From positions 27,285,873 through 27,349,872 of the forward strand of contig NC_083648.1 of the NCBI RefSeq assembly GCF_963576545.1: a DNA stretch of 64,000 nt, read 5' to 3'. The stretch comes from Limanda limanda. Taxonomy: Eukaryota > Chordata > Actinopteri > Pleuronectiformes > Pleuronectidae. Shown in pieces: positions 46,598 through 59,216 of the stretch (positions within the stretch are counted from its first letter, which is position 1; every line of letters starts with the position of its first letter). The position numbers and the translations under genes were made by a program. Below the pieces are notes generated by a model. It did no database searches. It was not told the origin of the DNA and saw only the letters and a program-made list of their open reading frames with translations.

Positions 46598-48508
46598 GAA
46601 AGTGGTTGCATCTGGACTAATTTGGGTCCTGCAGATCGATTGGTACCATCCCCGAGCTTGTACGACCTTCGGAAGAGGTCGACCGACGAAATTCCCCCAA
46701 ATCTGAGGAGATATTCTTGAATAACTTTTTTTGTGAAGGTCGGAGAGACTTGCAAGTAGGCTCTACCCCCACTAAATGGGGTAGCGCGCATCGATCGGTA
46801 CCATCCCTGAGCTTCTCCGACTTTCGGAAGGGTTAGGGTTAGGGTTAGGGATGAAAGCACATAGGAGAAAGAGATATTCTTGAATAACTTTTTTTGTGAA
46901 GGTCGGAGAGACTTGGAAAGTGGTTGCATCTGGACTAATTTGGGTCCTGCGGATCGATTGGTACCATCCCTGAGCTTGTACGACCTTCGGAAGAGGTCGA
47001 CCGACGAAATTCCCCCAAATCTGAGGAGATATTCTTGAATAACTTTTTTTGTGAAGGTCAGAGAGACTTGCAAGTAGGCTGTACCCCCACTAAATGGGGT
47101 AGCGCGCATCGATCGGTACCATCCTTGAGCTTCTCCGACTTTCGGAAGGGTTAGGGTTAGGGTTAGGGATGAAAGCACATAGGAGAAAGAGATATTCTTG
47201 AATAACTTTTTTTGTGAAGGTCGGAGAGACTTGCAAGTAGGCTCTACCCCCACTAAATGGGGTAGCGCGCATCGATCGGTACCATCCTTGAGCTTCTCCG
47301 ACTTTCGGAAGGGTTAGGGTTAGGGATGAAAGCACATAGGAGAAAGAGATATTCTTGAATAACTTTTTTTGTGAAGGTCGGAGAGACTTGCAAGTAGGCT
47401 CTACCCCCACTAAATGGGGTAGCGCGCATCGATCGGTACCATCCCTGAGCTTCTCCGACTTTCGGAAGGGTTAGGGTTAGGGTTAGGGATGAAAGCACAT
47501 AGGAGAAAGAGATATTCTTGAATAACTTTTTTTGTGAAGGTCGGAGAGACTTGGAAAGTGGTTGCATCTGGACTAATTTGGGTCCTGCGGATCGATTGGT
47601 ACCATCCCTGAGCTTGTACGACCTTGGAAGAGGTCGACCGACGAAATTCCCCCAAATCTGAGGAGATATTCTTGAATAACTTTTTTTGTGAAGGTCGGAG
47701 AGACTTGCAAGTAGGCTCTACCCCCACTAAATGGGGTAGCGCGCATCGATCGGTACCATCCTTGAGCTTCTCCGACTTTCGGAAGGGTTAGGGTTAGGGT
47801 TAGGGATGAAAGCACATAGGAGAAAGAGATATTCTTGAATAACTTTTTTTGTGAAGGTCGGAGAGACTTGCAAGTAGGCTCTACCCCCACTAAATGGGGT
47901 AGCGCGCATCGATCGGTACCATCCTTGAGCTTCTCCGACTTTCGGAAGGGTTAGGGTTAGGGATGAAAGCACATAGGAGAAAGAGATATTCTTGAATAAC
48001 TTTTTTTGTGAAGGTCGGAGAGACTTGAAAAGTGGTTGCATCTGGACTAATTTGGGTCCTGCGGATCGATTGGTACCATCCCCGAGCTTGTACGACCTTC
48101 GGAAGAGGTCGACCGACGAAATTCCCCCAAATCTGAGGAGATATTCTTGAATAACTTTTTTTGTGAAGGTCGGAGAGACTTGCAAGTAGGCTCTACCCCC
48201 ACTAAATGGGGTAGCGCGCATCGATCAGTACCATCCTTGAGCTTCTCCGACTTTCGGAAGGGTTAGGGTTAGGGTTAGGGATGAAAGCACATAGGAGAAA
48301 GAGATATTCTTGAATAACTTTTTTTGTGAAGGTCGGAGAGACTTGCAAGTAGGCTCTACCCCCACTAAATGGGGTAGCGCGCATCGATCAGTACCATCCT
48401 TGAGCTTCTCCGACTTTCGGAAGGGTTAGGGTTAGGGTTAGGGATGAAAGCACATAGGAGAAAGAGATATTCTTGAATAACTTTTTTTGTGAAGGTCGGA
48501 GAGACTTG
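46598..48508 (+). repeat. Module M copy 10 (12-mer with 154-bp Y, 1,911 bp)
   Basis: Standard M order, but the third Y (47554) has lost one C (GACCTTGGAAG for GACCTTCGGAAG) and is 154 bp. The same deletion is in the modules at 48509 and 61304 and nowhere else, so these three share a recent ancestor. Short x units are at 47234 and 47871. Confidence 0.94.
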
Positions 48509-50419
48509 GAAAGTGGTTGCATCTGGACTAATTTGGGTCCTGCAGATCGATTGGTACCATCCCCGAGCTTGTACGACCTTCGGAAGAGGTCGACCGACGA
48601 AATTCCCCCAAATCTGAGGAGATATTCTTGAATAACTTTTTTTGTGAAGGTCGGAGAGACTTGCAAGTAGGCTCTACCCCCACTAAATGGGGTAGCGCGC
48701 ATCGATCGGTACCATCCCTGAGCTTCTCCGACTTTCGGAAGGGTTAGGGTTAGGGTTAGGGATGAAAGCACATAGGAGAAAGAGATATTCTTGAATAACT
48801 TTTTTTGTGAAGGTCGGAGAGACTTGGAAAGTGGTTGCATCTGGACTAATTTGGGTCCTGCGGATCGATTGGTACCATCCCTGAGCTTGTACGACCTTCG
48901 GAAGAGGTCGACCGACGAAATTCCCCCAAATCTGAGGAGATATTCTTGAATAACTTTTTTTGTGAAGGTCAGAGAGACTTGCAAGTAGGCTGTACCCCCA
49001 CTAAATGGGGTAGCGCGCATCGATCGGTACCATCCTTGAGCTTCTCCGACTTTCGGAAGGGTTAGGGTTAGGGTTAGGGATGAAAGCACATAGGAGAAAG
49101 AGATATTCTTGAATAACTTTTTTTGTGAAGGTCGGAGAGACTTGCAAGTAGGCTCTACCCCCACTAAATGGGGTAGCGCGCATCGATCGGTACCATCCTT
49201 GAGCTTCTCCGACTTTCGGAAGGGTTAGGGTTAGGGATGAAAGCACATAGGAGAAAGAGATATTCTTGAATAACTTTTTTTGTGAAGGTCGGAGAGACTT
49301 GCAAGTAGGCTCTACCCCCACTAAATGGGGTAGCGCGCATCGATCGGTACCATCCCTGAGCTTCTCCGACTTTCGGAAGGGTTAGGGTTAGGGTTAGGGA
49401 TGAAAGCACATAGGAGAAAGAGATATTCTTGAATAACTTTTTTTGTGAAGGTCGGAGAGACTTGGAAAGTGGTTGCATCTGGACTAATTTGGGTCCTGCG
49501 GATCGATTGGTACCATCCCTGAGCTTGTACGACCTTGGAAGAGGTCGACCGACGAAATTCCCCCAAATCTGAGGAGATATTCTTGAATAACTTTTTTTGT
49601 GAAGGTCGGAGAGACTTGCAAGTAGGCTCTACCCCCACTAAATGGGGTAGCGCGCATCGATCGGTACCATCCTTGAGCTTCTCCGACTTTCGGAAGGGTT
49701 AGGGTTAGGGTTAGGGATGAAAGCACATAGGAGAAAGAGATATTCTTGAATAACTTTTTTTGTGAAGGTCGGAGAGACTTGCAAGTAGGCTCTACCCCCA
49801 CTAAATGGGGTAGCGCGCATCGATCGGTACCATCCTTGAGCTTCTCCGACTTTCGGAAGGGTTAGGGTTAGGGATGAAAGCACATAGGAGAAAGAGATAT
49901 TCTTGAATAACTTTTTTTGTGAAGGTCGGAGAGACTTGAAAAGTGGTTGCATCTGGACTAATTTGGGTCCTGCGGATCGATTGGTACCATCCCCGAGCTT
50001 GTACGACCTTCGGAAGAGGTCGACCGACGAAATTCCCCCAAATCTGAGGAGATATTCTTGAATAACTTTTTTTGTGAAGGTCGGAGAGACTTGCAAGTAG
50101 GCTCTACCCCCACTAAATGGGGTAGCGCGCATCGATCAGTACCATCCTTGAGCTTCTCCGACTTTCGGAAGGGTTAGGGTTAGGGTTAGGGATGAAAGCA
50201 CATAGGAGAAAGAGATATTCTTGAATAACTTTTTTTGTGAAGGTCGGAGAGACTTGCAAGTAGGCTGTACCCCCACTAAATGGGGTAGTGCGCATCGATC
50301 GGTACCATCCTTGAGCTTCTCCGACTTTCGGAAGGGTTAGGGTTAGGGTTAGGGATGAAAGCACATAGGAGAAAGAGATATTCTTGAATAACTTTTTTTG
50401 TGAAGGTCGGAGAGACTTG
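48509..50419 (+). repeat. Module M copy 11 (12-mer with 154-bp Y, 1,911 bp)
   Basis: Direct tandem copy of 46598-48508, with the 154-bp Y at 49465 and x at 49145 and 49782. The last X differs: 50257 has GCTGTACC and GTGCGCATCG, 48346 has GCTCTACC, GCGCGCATCG and GATCAGTACC. Confidence 0.94.
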
Positions 50420-52180
50420 GAAAGTGGTTGCATCTGGACTAATTTGGGTCCTGCAGATCGATTGGTACCATCCCCGAGCTTGTACGACCTTCGGAAGAGG
50501 TCGACCGACGAAATTCCCCCAAATCTGAGGAGATATTCTTGAATAACTTTTTTTGTGAAGGTCGGAGAGACTTGCAAGTAGGCTCTACCCCCACTAAATG
50601 GGGTAGCGCGCATCGATCGGTACCATCCTTGAGCTTCTCCGACTTTCGGAAGGGTTAGGGTTAGGGTTAGGGATGAAAGCACATAGGAGAAAGAGATATT
50701 CTTGAATAACTTTTTTTGTGAAGGTCGGAGAGACTTGGAAAGTGGTTGCATCTGGACTAATTTGGGTCCTGCGGATCGATTGGTACCATCCCCGAGCTTG
50801 TACGACCTTCGGAAGAGGTCGACCGACGAAATTCCCCCAAATCTGAGGAGATATTCTTGAATAACTTTTTTTGTGAAGGTCGGAGAGACTTGCAAGTAGG
50901 CTCTACCCCCACTAAATGGGGTAGCGCGCATCGATCGGTACCATCCTTGAGCTTCTCCGACTTTCGGAAGGGTTAGGGTTAGGGTTAGGGATGAAAGCAC
51001 ATAGGAGAAAGAGATATTCTTGAATAACTTTTTTTGTGAAGGTCGGAGAGACTTGCAAGTAGGCTCTACCCCCACTAAATGGGGTAGCGCGCATCGATCG
51101 GTACCATCCTTGAGCTTCTCCGACTTTCGGAAGGGTTAGGGTTAGGGTTAGGGATGAAAGCACATAGGAGAAAGAGATATTCTTGAATAACTTTTTTTGT
51201 GAAGGTCGGAGAGACTTGTAAAGTGGTTGCATCTGGACTAATTTGGGTCCTGCGGATCGATTGGTACCATCCCCGAGCTTGTACGACCTTCGGAAGAGGT
51301 CGACCGACGAAATTCCCCCAAATCTGAGGAGATATTCTTGAATAACTTTTTTTGTGAAGGTCGGAGAGACTTGCAAGTAGGCTCTACCCCCACTAAATGG
51401 GGTAGCGCGCATCGATCGGTACCATCCTTGAGCTTCTCCGACTTTCGGAAGGGTTAGGGTTAGGGTTAGGGATGAAAGCACATAGGAGAAAGAGATATTC
51501 TTGAATAACTTTTTTTGTGAAGGTCGGAGAGACTTGCAAGTAGGCTGTACCCCCACTAAATGGGGTAGTGCGCATCGATCGGTACCATCCTTGAGCTTCT
51601 CCGACTTTCGGAAGGGTTAGGGTTAGGGTTAGGGATGAAAGCACATAGGAGAAAGAGATATTCTTGAATAACTTTTTTTGTGAAGGTTGGAGAGACTTGG
51701 AAAGTGGTTGCATCTGGACTAATTTGGGTCCTGCGGATCGATTGGTACCATCCCCGAGCTTGTACGACCTTCGAAAGAGGTCGACCGACGAAATTCCCCC
51801 AAATCTGAGGAGATATTCTTGAATAACTTTTTTTGTGAAGGTCGGAGAGACTTGCAAGTAGGCTCTACCCCCACTAAATGGGGTAGCGCGCATCGATCGG
51901 TACCATCCTTGAGCTTCTCCGACTTTCGGAAGGGTTAGGGTTAGGGTTAGGGATGAAAGCACATAGGAGAAAGAGATATTCTTGAATAACTTTTTTTGTG
52001 AAGGTCGGAGAGACTTGCAAGTAGGCTCTACCCCCACTAAATGGGGTAGCGCTCATCGATCGGTACCATCCTTGAGCTTCTCCGACTTTCGGAAGGGTTA
52101 GGGTTAGGGTTAGGGATGAAAGCACATAGGAGAAAGAGATATTCTTGAATAACTTTTTTTGTGAAGGTCGGAGAGACTTG
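50420..52180 (+). repeat. Module N copy 5 (11-mer, 1,761 bp)
   Basis: Standard order with Y at 50420, 50738, 51219 (begins with T) and 51700 (CTTCGAAAG). Lies directly after an M module, the same M-N arrangement as at 15779-19445. Confidence 0.93.
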
Positions 52181-53786
52181 GAAAGTGGTTGCATCTGGAC
52201 TAATTTGGGTCCTGCAGATCGATTGGTACCATCCCCGAGCTTGTACGACCTTCGGAAGAGGTCGACCGACGAAATTCCCCCAAATCTGAGGAGATATTCT
52301 TGAATAACTTTTTTTGTGAAGGTCGGAGAGACTTGCAAGTAGGCTCTACCCCCACTAAATGGGGTAGCGCGCATCGATCGGTACCATTCCTGAGCTTCTC
52401 CGACTTTCGGAAGGGTTAGGGTTAGGGTTAGGGATGAAAGCACATAGGAGAAAGAGATATTCTTGAATAACTTTTTTTGTGAAGGTCGGAGAGACTTGGA
52501 AAGTGGTTGCATCTGGACTAATTTGGGTCCTGCGGATCGATTGGTACCATCCCTGAGCTTGTACGACCTTCGGAAGAGGTCGACCGACGAAATTCCCCCA
52601 AATCTGAGGAGATATTCTTGAATAACTTTTTTTGTGAAGGTCGGAGAGACTTGCAAGTAGGCTCTACCCCCACTAAATGGGGTAGCGCGCATCGATCGGT
52701 ACCATCCTTGAGCTTCTCCGACTTTCGGAAGGGTTAGGGTTAGGGTTAGGGTTAGGGATGAAAGCACATAGGAGAAAGAGATATTCTTGAATAACTTTTT
52801 TTGTGAAGGTCGGAGAGACTTGCAAGTAGGCTCTACCCCCACTAAATGGGGTAGCGCGCATCGATCGGTACCATCCTTGAGCTTCTCCGACTTTCGGAAG
52901 GGTTAGGGTTAGGGATGAAAGCACATAGGAGAAAGAGATATTCTTGAATAACTTTTTTTGTGAAGGTCGGAGAGACTTGCAAGTAGGCTCTACCCCCACT
53001 AAATGGGGTAGCGCGCATCGATCGGTACCATCCCTGAGCTTCTCCGACTTTCGGAAGGGTTAGGGTTAGGGTTAGGGATGAAAGCACATAGGAGAAAGAG
53101 ATATTCTTGAATAACTTTTTTTGTGAAGGTCGGAGAGACTTGGAAAGTGGTTGCATCTGGACTAATTTGGGTCCTGCGGATCGATTGGTACCATCCCTGA
53201 GCTTGTACGACCTTCGGAAGAGGTCGACCGACGAAATTCCCCCAAATCTGAGGAGATATTCTTGAATAACTTTTTTTGTGAAGGTCGGAGAGACTTGCAA
53301 GTAGGCTCTACCCCCACTAAATGGGGTAGCGCGCATCGATCGGTACCATCCTTGAGCTTCTCCGACTTTCGGAAGGGTTAGGGTTAGGGTTAGGGATGAA
53401 AGCACATAGGAGAAAGAGATATTCTTGAATAACTTTTTTTGTGAAGGTCGGAGAGACTTGCAAGTAGGCTCTACCCCCACTAAATGGGGTAGCGCGCATC
53501 GATCGGTACCATCCTTGAGCTTCTCCGACTTTCGGAAGGGTTAGGGTTAGGGTTAGGGATGAAAGCACATAGGAGAAAGAGATATTCTTGAATAACTTTT
53601 TTTGTGAAGGTCGGAGAGACTTGCAAGTAGGCTGTACCCCCACTAAATGGGGTAGTGCGCATCGATCGGTACCATCCTTGAGCTTCTCCGACTTTCGGAA
53701 GGGTTAGGGTTAGGGTTAGGGATGAAAGCACATAGGAGAAAGAGATATTCTTGAATAACTTTTTTTGTGAAGGTCGGAGAGACTTG
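52181..53786 (+). repeat. Rearranged M module with 169-bp unit (10-mer, 1,606 bp)
   Basis: Order is Y-X-Y-X(169)-x-X-Y-X-X-X. The unit at 52654 has four TTAGGG, the only one in the window. Compared with module M at 34307, the x-Y pair before the last X-X is missing (312 bp), which leaves three X in a row at 53298, 53461 and 53624. Confidence 0.9.
52654..52822 (+). repeat. 169-bp X monomer with GGG(TTAGGG)4
   Basis: One additional TTAGGG relative to the standard X. Its counterparts in other M modules (for example 34780) have three, so this is a gain of one hexamer, most simply by slippage. It is followed at once by a two-hexamer unit (52823). Confidence 0.97.
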
Positions 53787-54748
53787 GAAAGTGGTTGCAT
53801 CTGGACTAATTTGGGTCCTGCAGATCGATTGGTACCATCCCCGAGCTTGTACGACCTTCGGAAGAGGTCGACCGACGAAATTCCCCCAAATCTGAGGAGA
53901 TATTCTTGAATAACTTTTTTTGTGAAGGTCGGAGAGACTTGCAAGTAGGCTCTACCCCCACTAAATGGGGTAGCGCGCATCGATCGGTACCATCCTTGAG
54001 CTTCTCCGACTTTCGGAAGGGTTAGGGTTAGGGTTAGGGATGAAAGCACATAGGAGAAAGAGATATTCTTGAATAACTTTTTTTGTGAAGGTCGGAGAGA
54101 CTTGCAAGTAGGCTCTACCCCCACTAAATGGGGTAGCGCGCATCGATCTGTACCATTCTTGAGCTTCTCCGACTTTCGGAAGGGTTAGGGTTAGGGTTAG
54201 GGATGAAAGCACATAGGAGAAAGAGATATTCTTGAATAACTTTTTTTGTGAAGGTCGGAGAGACTTGAAAAGTGGTTGCATCTGGACTAATTTGGGACCT
54301 GCGGATCGATTGGTACCATCCCCGAGCTTGTACGACCTTCGGAAGAGGTCGACCGACGAAATTCCCCCAAATCTGAGGAGATATTCTTGAATAACTTTTT
54401 TTGTGAAGGTCGGAGAGACTTGCAAGTAGGCTCTACCCCCACTAAATGGGGTAGCGCGCATCGATCAGTACCATCCTTGAGCTTCTCCGACTTTCGGAAG
54501 GGTTAGGGTTAGGGTTAGGGATGAAAGCACATAGGAGAAAGAGATATTCTTGAATAACTTTTTTTGTGAAGGTCGGAGAGACTTGCAAGTAGGCTGTACC
54601 CCCACTAAATGGGGTAGTGCGCATCGATCGGTACCATCCTTGAGCTTCTCCGACTTTCGGAAGGGTTAGGGTTAGGGTTAGGGATGAAAGCACATAGGAG
54701 AAAGAGATATTCTTGAATAACTTTTTTTGTGAAGGTCGGAGAGACTTG
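53787..54748 (+). repeat. Two Y-X-X trimers with private variants
   Basis: Y 53787, X 53942, X 54105, Y 54268, X 54423, X 54586. The X at 54105 has GATCTGTACCATTC and the Y at 54268 has TTTGGGACCTG, changes I see nowhere else. The Y beginning with A followed by an X with GATCAGTACC is the tail of a damaged M module. Confidence 0.88.
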
Positions 54749-56982
54749 GAAAGTGGTTGCATCTGGACTAATTTGGGTCCTGCAGATCGATTGGTACCAT
54801 CCCCGAGCTTGTACGACCTTCGGAAGAGGTCGACCGACGAAATTCCCCCAAATCTGAGGAGATATTCTTGAATAACTTTTTTTGTGAAGGTCGGAGAGAC
54901 TTGCAAGTAGGCTCTACCCCCACTAAATGGGGTAGCGCGCATCGATCGGTACCATCCTTGAGCTTCTCCGACTTTCGGAAGGGTTAGGGTTAGGGTTAGG
55001 GATGAAAGCACATAGGAGAAAGAGATATTCTTGAATAACTTTTTTTGTGAAGGTCGGAGAGACTTGGAAAGTGGTTGCATCTGGACTAATTTGGGTCCTG
55101 CGGATCGATTGGTACCATCCCCGAGCTTGTACGACCTTCGGAAGAGGTCGACCGACGAAATTCCCCCAAATCTGAGGAGATATTCTTGAATAACTTTTTT
55201 TGTGAAGGTCGGAGAGACTTGCAAGTAGGCTCTACCCCCACTAAATGGGGTAGCGCGCATCGATCGGTACCATCCTTGAGCTTCTCCGACTTTCGGAAGG
55301 GTTAGGGTTAGGGTTAGGGATGAAAGCACATAGGAGAAAGAGATATTCTTGAATAACTTTTTTTGTGAAGGTCGGAGAGACTTGCAAGTAGGCTCTACCC
55401 CCACTAAATGGGGTAGCGCGCATCGATCGGTACCATCCTTGAGCTTCTCCGACTTTCGGAAGGGTTAGGGTTAGGGTTAGGGATGAAAGCACATAGGAGA
55501 AAGAGATATTCTTGAATAACTTTTTTTGTGAAGGTCGGAGAGACTTGTAAAGTGGTTGCATCTGGACTAATTTGGGTCCTGCGGATCGATTGGTACCATC
55601 CCCGAGCTTGTACGACCTTCGGAAGAGGTCGACCGACGAAATTCCCCCAAATCTGAGGAGATATTCTTGAATAACTTTTTTTGTGAAGGTCGGAGAGACT
55701 TGCAAGTAGGCTCTACCCCCACTAAATGGGGTAGCGCGCATCGATCGGTACCATCCTTGAGCTTCTCCGACTTTCGGAAGGGTTAGGGTTAGGGTTAGGG
55801 ATGAAAGCACATAGGAGAAAGAGATATTCTTGAATAACTTTTTTTGTGAAGGTCGGAGAGACTTGGAAAGTGGTTGCATCTGGACTAATTTGGGTCCTGC
55901 GGATCGATTGGTACCATCCCCGAGCTTGTACGACCTTCGGAAGAGGTCGACCGACGAAATTCCCCCAAATCTGAGGAGATATTCTTGAATAACTTTTTTT
56001 GTGAAGGTCGGAGAGACTTGCAAGTAGGCTCTACCCCCACTAAATGGGGTAGCGCGCATCGATCGGTACCATCCTTGAGCTTCTCCGACTTTCGGAAGGG
56101 TTAGGGTTAGGGTTAGGGATGAAAGCACATAGGAGAAAGAGATATTCTTGAATAACTTTTTTTGTGAAGGTCGGAGAGACTTGCAAGTAGGCTGTACCCC
56201 CACTAAATGGGGTAGCGCTCATCGATCGGTACCATCCTTGAGCTTCTCCGACTTTCGGAAGGGTTAGGGTTAGGGTTAGGGATGAAAGCACATAGGAGAA
56301 AGAGATATTCTTGAATAACTTTTTTTGTGAAGGTCGGAGAGACTTGGAAAGTGGTTGCATCTGGACTAATTTGGGTCCTGCAGATCGATTGGTACCATCC
56401 CCGAGCTTGTACGACCTTTGGAAGAGGTCGACCGACGAAATTCCCCCAAATCTGAGGAGATATTCTTGAATAACTTTTTTTGTGAAGGTCGGAGAGACTT
56501 GCAAGTAGGCTCTACCCCCACTAAATGGGGTAGCGCGCATCGATCGGTACCATCCTTGAGCTTCTCCGACTTTCGGAAGGGTTAGGGTTAGGGTTAGGGA
56601 TGAAAGCACATAGGAGAAAGAGATATTCTTGAATAACTTTTTTTGTGAAGGTCGGAGAGACTTGCAAGTAGGCTCTACCCCCACTAAATGGGGTAGCGCT
56701 CATCGATCGGTACCATCCTTGAGCTTCTCCGACTTTCGGAAGGGTTAGGGTTAGGGTTAGGGATGAAAGCACATAGGAGAAAGAGATATTCTTGAATAAC
56801 TTTTTTTGTGAAGGTCGGAGAGACTTGGAAAGTGGTTGCATCTGGACTAATTTGGGTCCTGCAGATCGATTGGTACCATCCCCGAGCTTGTACGACCTTC
56901 GGAAGAGGTCGACCGACGAAATTCCCCCAAATCTGAGGAGATATTCTTGAATAACTTTTTTTGTGAAGGTCGGAGAGACTTG
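54749..56982 (+). repeat. 2.2-kb tandem duplication, copy 1 (2,234 bp)
   Basis: Fourteen monomers (six Y, eight X; 6x155 + 8x163 = 2,234), repeated at 56983-59216. It begins with the GCAGATCG-type Y at 54749 and ends with another at 56828, so copy 2 starts Y directly after Y. Confidence 0.94.
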
Positions 56983-57137
56983 GAAAGTGGTTGCATCTGG
57001 ACTAATTTGGGTCCTGCAGATCGATTGGTACCATCCCCGAGCTTGTACGACCTTCGGAAGAGGTCGACCGACGAAATTCCCCCAAATCTGAGGAGATATT
57101 CTTGAATAACTTTTTTTGTGAAGGTCGGAGAGACTTG
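56828..57137 (+). repeat. Unique Y-Y junction (2 x 155 bp)
   Basis: Two Y monomers stand side by side at 56828 and 56983, the only case among 140 Y units. This is exactly the joint of the 2,234-bp duplication. The first Y corresponds to 59062 and the second to 54749. The exchange must have joined the 3' core of the Y at 56828 to the start of a Y that normally follows an X, so the break lies in or at the end of the shared 45-bp core. Confidence 0.95.
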
Positions 57138-59216
57138 CAAGTAGGCTCTACCCCCACTAAATGGGGTAGCGCGCATCGATCGGTACCATCCTTGAGCTTC
57201 TCCGACTTTCGGAAGGGTTAGGGTTAGGGTTAGGGATGAAAGCACATAGGAGAAAGAGATATTCTTGAATAACTTTTTTTGTGAAGGTCGGAGAGACTTG
57301 GAAAGTGGTTGCATCTGGACTAATTTGGGTCCTGCGGATCGATTGGTACCATCCCCGAGCTTGTACGACCTTCGGAAGAGGTCGACCGACGAAATTCCCC
57401 CAAATCTGAGGAGATATTCTTGAATAACTTTTTTTGTGAAGGTCGGAGAGACTTGCAAGTAGGCTCTACCCCCACTAAATGGGGTAGCGCGCATCGATCG
57501 GTACCATCCTTGAGCTTCTCCGACTTTCGGAAGGGTTAGGGTTAGGGTTAGGGATGAAAGCACATAGGAGAAAGAGATATTCTTGAATAACTTTTTTTGT
57601 GAAGGTCGGAGAGACTTGCAAGTAGGCTCTACCCCCACTAAATGGGGTAGCGCGCATCGATCGGTACCATCCTTGAGCTTCTCCGACTTTCGGAAGGGTT
57701 AGGGTTAGGGTTAGGGATGAAAGCACATAGGAGAAAGAGATATTCTTGAATAACTTTTTTTGTGAAGGTCGGAGAGACTTGTAAAGTGGTTGCATCTGGA
57801 CTAATTTGGGTCCTGCGGATCGATTGGTACCATCCCCGAGCTTGTACGACCTTCGGAAGAGGTCGACCGACGAAATTCCCCCAAATCTGAGGAGATATTC
57901 TTGAATAACTTTTTTTGTGAAGGTCGGAGAGACTTGCAAGTAGGCTCTACCCCCACTAAATGGGGTAGCGCGCATCGATCGGTACCATCCTTGAGCTTCT
58001 CCGACTTTCGGAAGGGTTAGGGTTAGGGTTAGGGATGAAAGCACATAGGAGAAAGAGATATTCTTGAATAACTTTTTTTGTGAAGGTCGGAGAGACTTGG
58101 AAAGTGGTTGCATCTGGACTAATTTGGGTCCTGCGGATCGATTGGTACCATCCCCGAGCTTGTACGACCTTCGGAAGAGGTCGACCGACGAAATTCCCCC
58201 AAATCTGAGGAGATATTCTTGAATAACTTTTTTTGTGAAGGTCGGAGAGACTTGCAAGTAGGCTCTACCCCCACTAAATGGGGTAGCGCGCATCGATCGG
58301 TACCATCCTTGAGCTTCTCCGACTTTCGGAAGGGTTAGGGTTAGGGTTAGGGATGAAAGCACATAGGAGAAAGAGATATTCTTGAATAACTTTTTTTGTG
58401 AAGGTCGGAGAGACTTGCAAGTAGGCTGTACCCCCACTAAATGGGGTAGCGCTCATCGATCGGTACCATCCTTGAGCTTCTCCGACTTTCGGAAGGGTTA
58501 GGGTTAGGGTTAGGGATGAAAGCACATAGGAGAAAGAGATATTCTTGAATAACTTTTTTTGTGAAGGTCGGAGAGACTTGGAAAGTGGTTGCATCTGGAC
58601 TAATTTGGGTCCTGCAGATCGATTGGTACCATCCCCGAGCTTGTACGACCTTTGGAAGAGGTCGACCGACGAAATTCCCCCAAATCTGAGGAGATATTCT
58701 TGAATAACTTTTTTTGTGAAGGTCGGAGAGACTTGCAAGTAGGCTCTACCCCCACTAAATGGGGTAGCGCGCATCGATCGGTACCATCCTTGAGCTTCTC
58801 CGACTTTCGGAAGGGTTAGGGTTAGGGTTAGGGATGAAAGCACATAGGAGAAAGAGATATTCTTGAATAACTTTTTTTGTGAAGGTCGGAGAGACTTGCA
58901 AGTAGGCTCTACCCCCACTAAATGGGGTAGCGCTCATCGATCGGTACCATCCTTGAGCTTCTCCGACTTTCGGAAGGGTTAGGGTTAGGGTTAGGGATGA
59001 AAGCACATAGGAGAAAGAGATATTCTTGAATAACTTTTTTTGTGAAGGTCGGAGAGACTTGGAAAGTGGTTGCATCTGGACTAATTTGGGTCCTGCAGAT
59101 CGATTGGTACCATCCCCGAGCTTGTACGACCTTCGGAAGAGGTCGACCGACGAAATTCCCCCAAATCTGAGGAGATATTCTTGAATAACTTTTTTTGTGA
59201 AGGTCGGAGAGACTTG
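56983..59216 (+). repeat. 2.2-kb tandem duplication, copy 2 (2,234 bp)
   Basis: Same 14-monomer order as 54749-56982, including the Y beginning with T (57782 for 55548), the CTTTGGAAG Y (58581 for 56347) and the X with GCGCTCATCG (58899 for 56665). From 57937 on it is also the start of the second 15-kb copy. Confidence 0.94.

Larger units (their letters stand above)
42913..57936 (+). repeat. 15-kb long-range repeat, copy 1 (15,024 bp)
   Basis: The segment from about 42913 matches 57937 onward at exactly 15,024 bp through the unit at 45473. Evidence includes the two HindIII variants (44730 and 59754) and the CTTTGGAAG units (43557 to 58581, 45155 to 60179). Beyond that the offset becomes 14,706 (318 bp lost in copy 2) and then 12,795 (one of two 1,911-bp modules absent in copy 2). 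Boundaries are to the nearest monomer. Confidence 0.88.
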
